Shown in pieces: positions 61,928-64,000 of a stretch of 64,000 bases of DNA. Each line of letters opens with the position of its first letter. Position 1 is the first letter of the stretch. This stretch comes from Stercorarius parasiticus (lineage: Eukaryota > Chordata > Aves > Charadriiformes > Stercorariidae), in the NCBI GenBank assembly GCA_013396915.1, contig VWZL01000355.1, positions 620,001 through 684,000 on the forward strand. Direction: 5' to 3'. The notes below the pieces were generated by a model. That model saw only the letters and a program-made list of their open reading frames with translations. It searched no databases and was not told where the DNA came from. The translations under genes and the position numbers were made by a program.

Positions 61928-64000
61928 ACATTTCTGTCCTGGGTTTGTAGAGTTTGCTCCTGGACTGTGATCATGTGTCTTAAGATTTGAAACAACAGGA
62001 GAGCAAAACCAACTTCTTCCCAGAAGGTAGTGAGGTCAACAGACCATATAACTCTTTGTTAAGGTCTCTAGATACAGCAAAAGCTTTGTGCTGGTCCTCT
62101 GTCAAGAGGAGATTCGAGACCAATACTCCTGAAACATCCTCAAGACTTCAACAGAATGAGGTATTTACCATTAAAATATCAGTAGGTTTACTGATTTTAT
62201 ATAAAAAAAGAAAAAATCAAAAGGTTATCTTAGGATTGTTATTATTATCAACCCAAAAACAATCTTAAAGACTAACATTTCATATCTAATCAGTGTTTGA
62301 AAATGCATTGAAATGTAGAAAAAAATGGCTGTAAGAAAAAAGCAGACGTCAGTCAGGCCCAGAGTACATACATCTGAGTTGAATAATGGGGACCAGGGTT
62401 TCATAAGAAAGGAATTTTCCTGCAAGGTATCAACTATTCCCAACCTAGACCCAAAATCAGGAAAACAGCATCCCAAAGCTTAATTTATAACTAAGCCTTT
62501 AGGATGTTCCAAAGTGTGTTAAGGGTTCTGATCTACTGCAAGCTCACCTTTACTCTTCTGCCTCCCAGTTCTGGCAAGGCTTGAGGGAATGTCGCACTAC
62601 AGCAGCTCGCAGCACCTGAGGTCCACCTGGTTTAGACAGCAGTGAAAGCGAAGGACTGCTCAGACTAGTGAAACAGTCAGGTATTGTGAAGTGGTCACAG
62701 AATAAGTAATATATTGTGCAGTAATCACAAAATACACTGATTAAAAATAAGACAGCTTAACAGAAAGACATGTGGAAGAAGAAAAAGTGAAAAGCAAACC
62801 ATAAAACTGAACCAGGAATACTGATCAACTACAGTCAATCAAAATGGCTTTGACGAGCGATAAATATTTGCTCTATATCACATGAATCTGGCTTATAGCT
62901 CCTTCATTGACAATGCATAGTCAGTGAGATTTTCCATTATTCTTTGCTTTTCATTTTACTCATCCATCATAAATTGACTGCTGAGACCATAAATCTCTTG
63001 TCTGATAATAGTATTTCTCAGTAGATACTCTTCTGAGAACATATTTAGTGAGGTATCATACATAAACACTACAAAGAAGACAAAAAAACCCAAAAGGCAT
63101 AATTCCATTATCTAGGGGGAAATAGCACTGTGCTCAAAAAAAAAAAAAGCATGTAGTTAGAAGCTAGAGGTTTCCCCGTTGAGTTTCCAACCCTAAAATT
63201 GCACCTATAGGTTAGTGACTGAAAATTCACCGAGCCTTGAAACAAATTTCAAGTTGAATTTCCTTGGCTTCCTCTGCCCTGCACCTTAAAAATGAGTGTA
63301 AGAACAGGAGGAACATGAGGAAAGGGGAAGGAATTGTAAAAGTATTTTTGTTTTAGAGACATTTATATCACAAATAAAGACTTCTGCTTTTTCTCAGTTC
63401 TACTTTTAACCTGGTTCTGAAAAACTTGAGACGTGCTAAAGGAGGGCTAGAGATAAAGGATTTATCTTGCAGAGAACTTACTCAGCAAAAAAAAAACCCC
63501 AAACACCGGAGGAATAAAATCACAGTCCTTAGCTACATGCCCTTGATACTGATTCAGCTCACACGAAGCTGCAGTGAACTCCTCGGCTCCTCAGCACTGT
63601 TGGCCGTGCCAAGTGCTTTCGTGACAGCTGGTTCTTAAAGCTTTAGTTTCAGGGATCTTGTGGATGTGTGAATAGATCAGTCTTGGTTTTATAAAATGGC
63701 ATCGCTAACCTTGATAGCTGCAGAGAAAAGCTTCAAAATGTGACCCAAGTGAATCCTAAAGTGTTCAGAATCTAATGACAAATAAAAAAGCCTGGCATGT
63801 TTATTGGATTTCATCACACTCCAACATTTGGGCTCAGTGATATCATAACCATAAAAACAGCACTTACAGAGCTTATGTAAAAAGGTGGCAGATTATTTTA
63901 TGAAAAGGTAAGGACCCTTTTAGGTTCAGCTCCCACCTCAGCCACCTGAATACCCTTGACCATGTTCCTTACACATGCGCTTAGTCAGGTACGTGATCCA
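61928..64000. other. Unique AT-rich sequence, no gene seen
   Basis: About 2 kb of AT-rich sequence with A-runs (63137-63149, 63488-63496) and no recognisable gene, RNA or mobile element. Confidence 0.55.

Noticed and set aside
1..64000. tRNA genes, rRNA, CRISPR arrays, bacterial promoters or terminators
   Set aside because: I looked for A/B-box and cloverleaf-like segments and for regularly spaced repeats and found none. The DNA is vertebrate, so bacterial signals do not apply.

Overview
The window is vertebrate nuclear DNA, almost certainly from a bird and probably a neoavian. The main evidence is repeats. At least seven fragments of the CR1 LINE carry the avian 3' end (a GGTTGGAAGGGACCT-type block followed or preceded by ATTCTRTGA motifs) or pieces of its ORF2. 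Three solo endogenous-retrovirus LTRs are also present, and two of them belong to types I recognise from bird genomes. Everything else is AT-rich, low-CpG, single-copy-looking sequence with many A/T homopolymers.

I find no host protein-coding gene, no tRNA or rRNA gene, no CRISPR array and no bacterial-type operon. The open reading frames are short and overlap on both strands. The longest ones fall in CR1 ORF2 (8.8-9.3 kb), in an LTR (38.2-38.7 kb), or in sequence with no recognisable domain (15.1-15.6 kb plus strand, 42.8-43.3 kb minus strand). The window therefore looks like an intergenic stretch (gene desert) or the inside of a very large intron. Sequence alone does not tell these apart.

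Layout. 1-9.3 kb holds unique sequence with a minus-strand CR1 3' end (1.2 kb), an older minus-strand CR1 (3.2-3.6 kb), a plus-strand CR1 3' end (4.2 kb) and a CR1 endonuclease-region piece (8.7-9.3 kb). 11.44-12.05 kb is a 611-bp solo LTR flanked by GTAAC. 12-20.7 kb is unique sequence with one small tandem repeat. 20.7-21.07 kb is a CR1 reverse-transcriptase C-terminal piece. 30.63-31.22 kb is a 584-bp solo LTR flanked by GACAC. 33.1 and 34.4 kb carry a short direct duplication, and 34.63-34.67 kb a nested palindrome. 36.14-36.39 kb is a CR1 3' end. 38.19-38.65 kb is a 458-bp solo LTR in minus orientation flanked by ACTTT, followed by a small CR1 relic and an unassigned GC-richer block. 44.5 and 46.3 kb carry an 82-bp direct duplication. 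54.78-55.36 kb is the best-preserved CR1 copy. 57.65-57.79 kb is a perfect 28-unit GAGAA array. 61.76-61.93 kb is a last CR1 3' end.

No genes here work together as a pathway. The history that can be read is one of retrotransposon insertion, LTR-LTR recombination that left solo LTRs, and local duplication. I found no previously undescribed system. The most useful leads are the duplicated 82-bp segment that stays open in the same minus-strand frame in both copies, the 611-bp LTR with its target duplication, the pentanucleotide array, and a few blocks with regulatory-element character.
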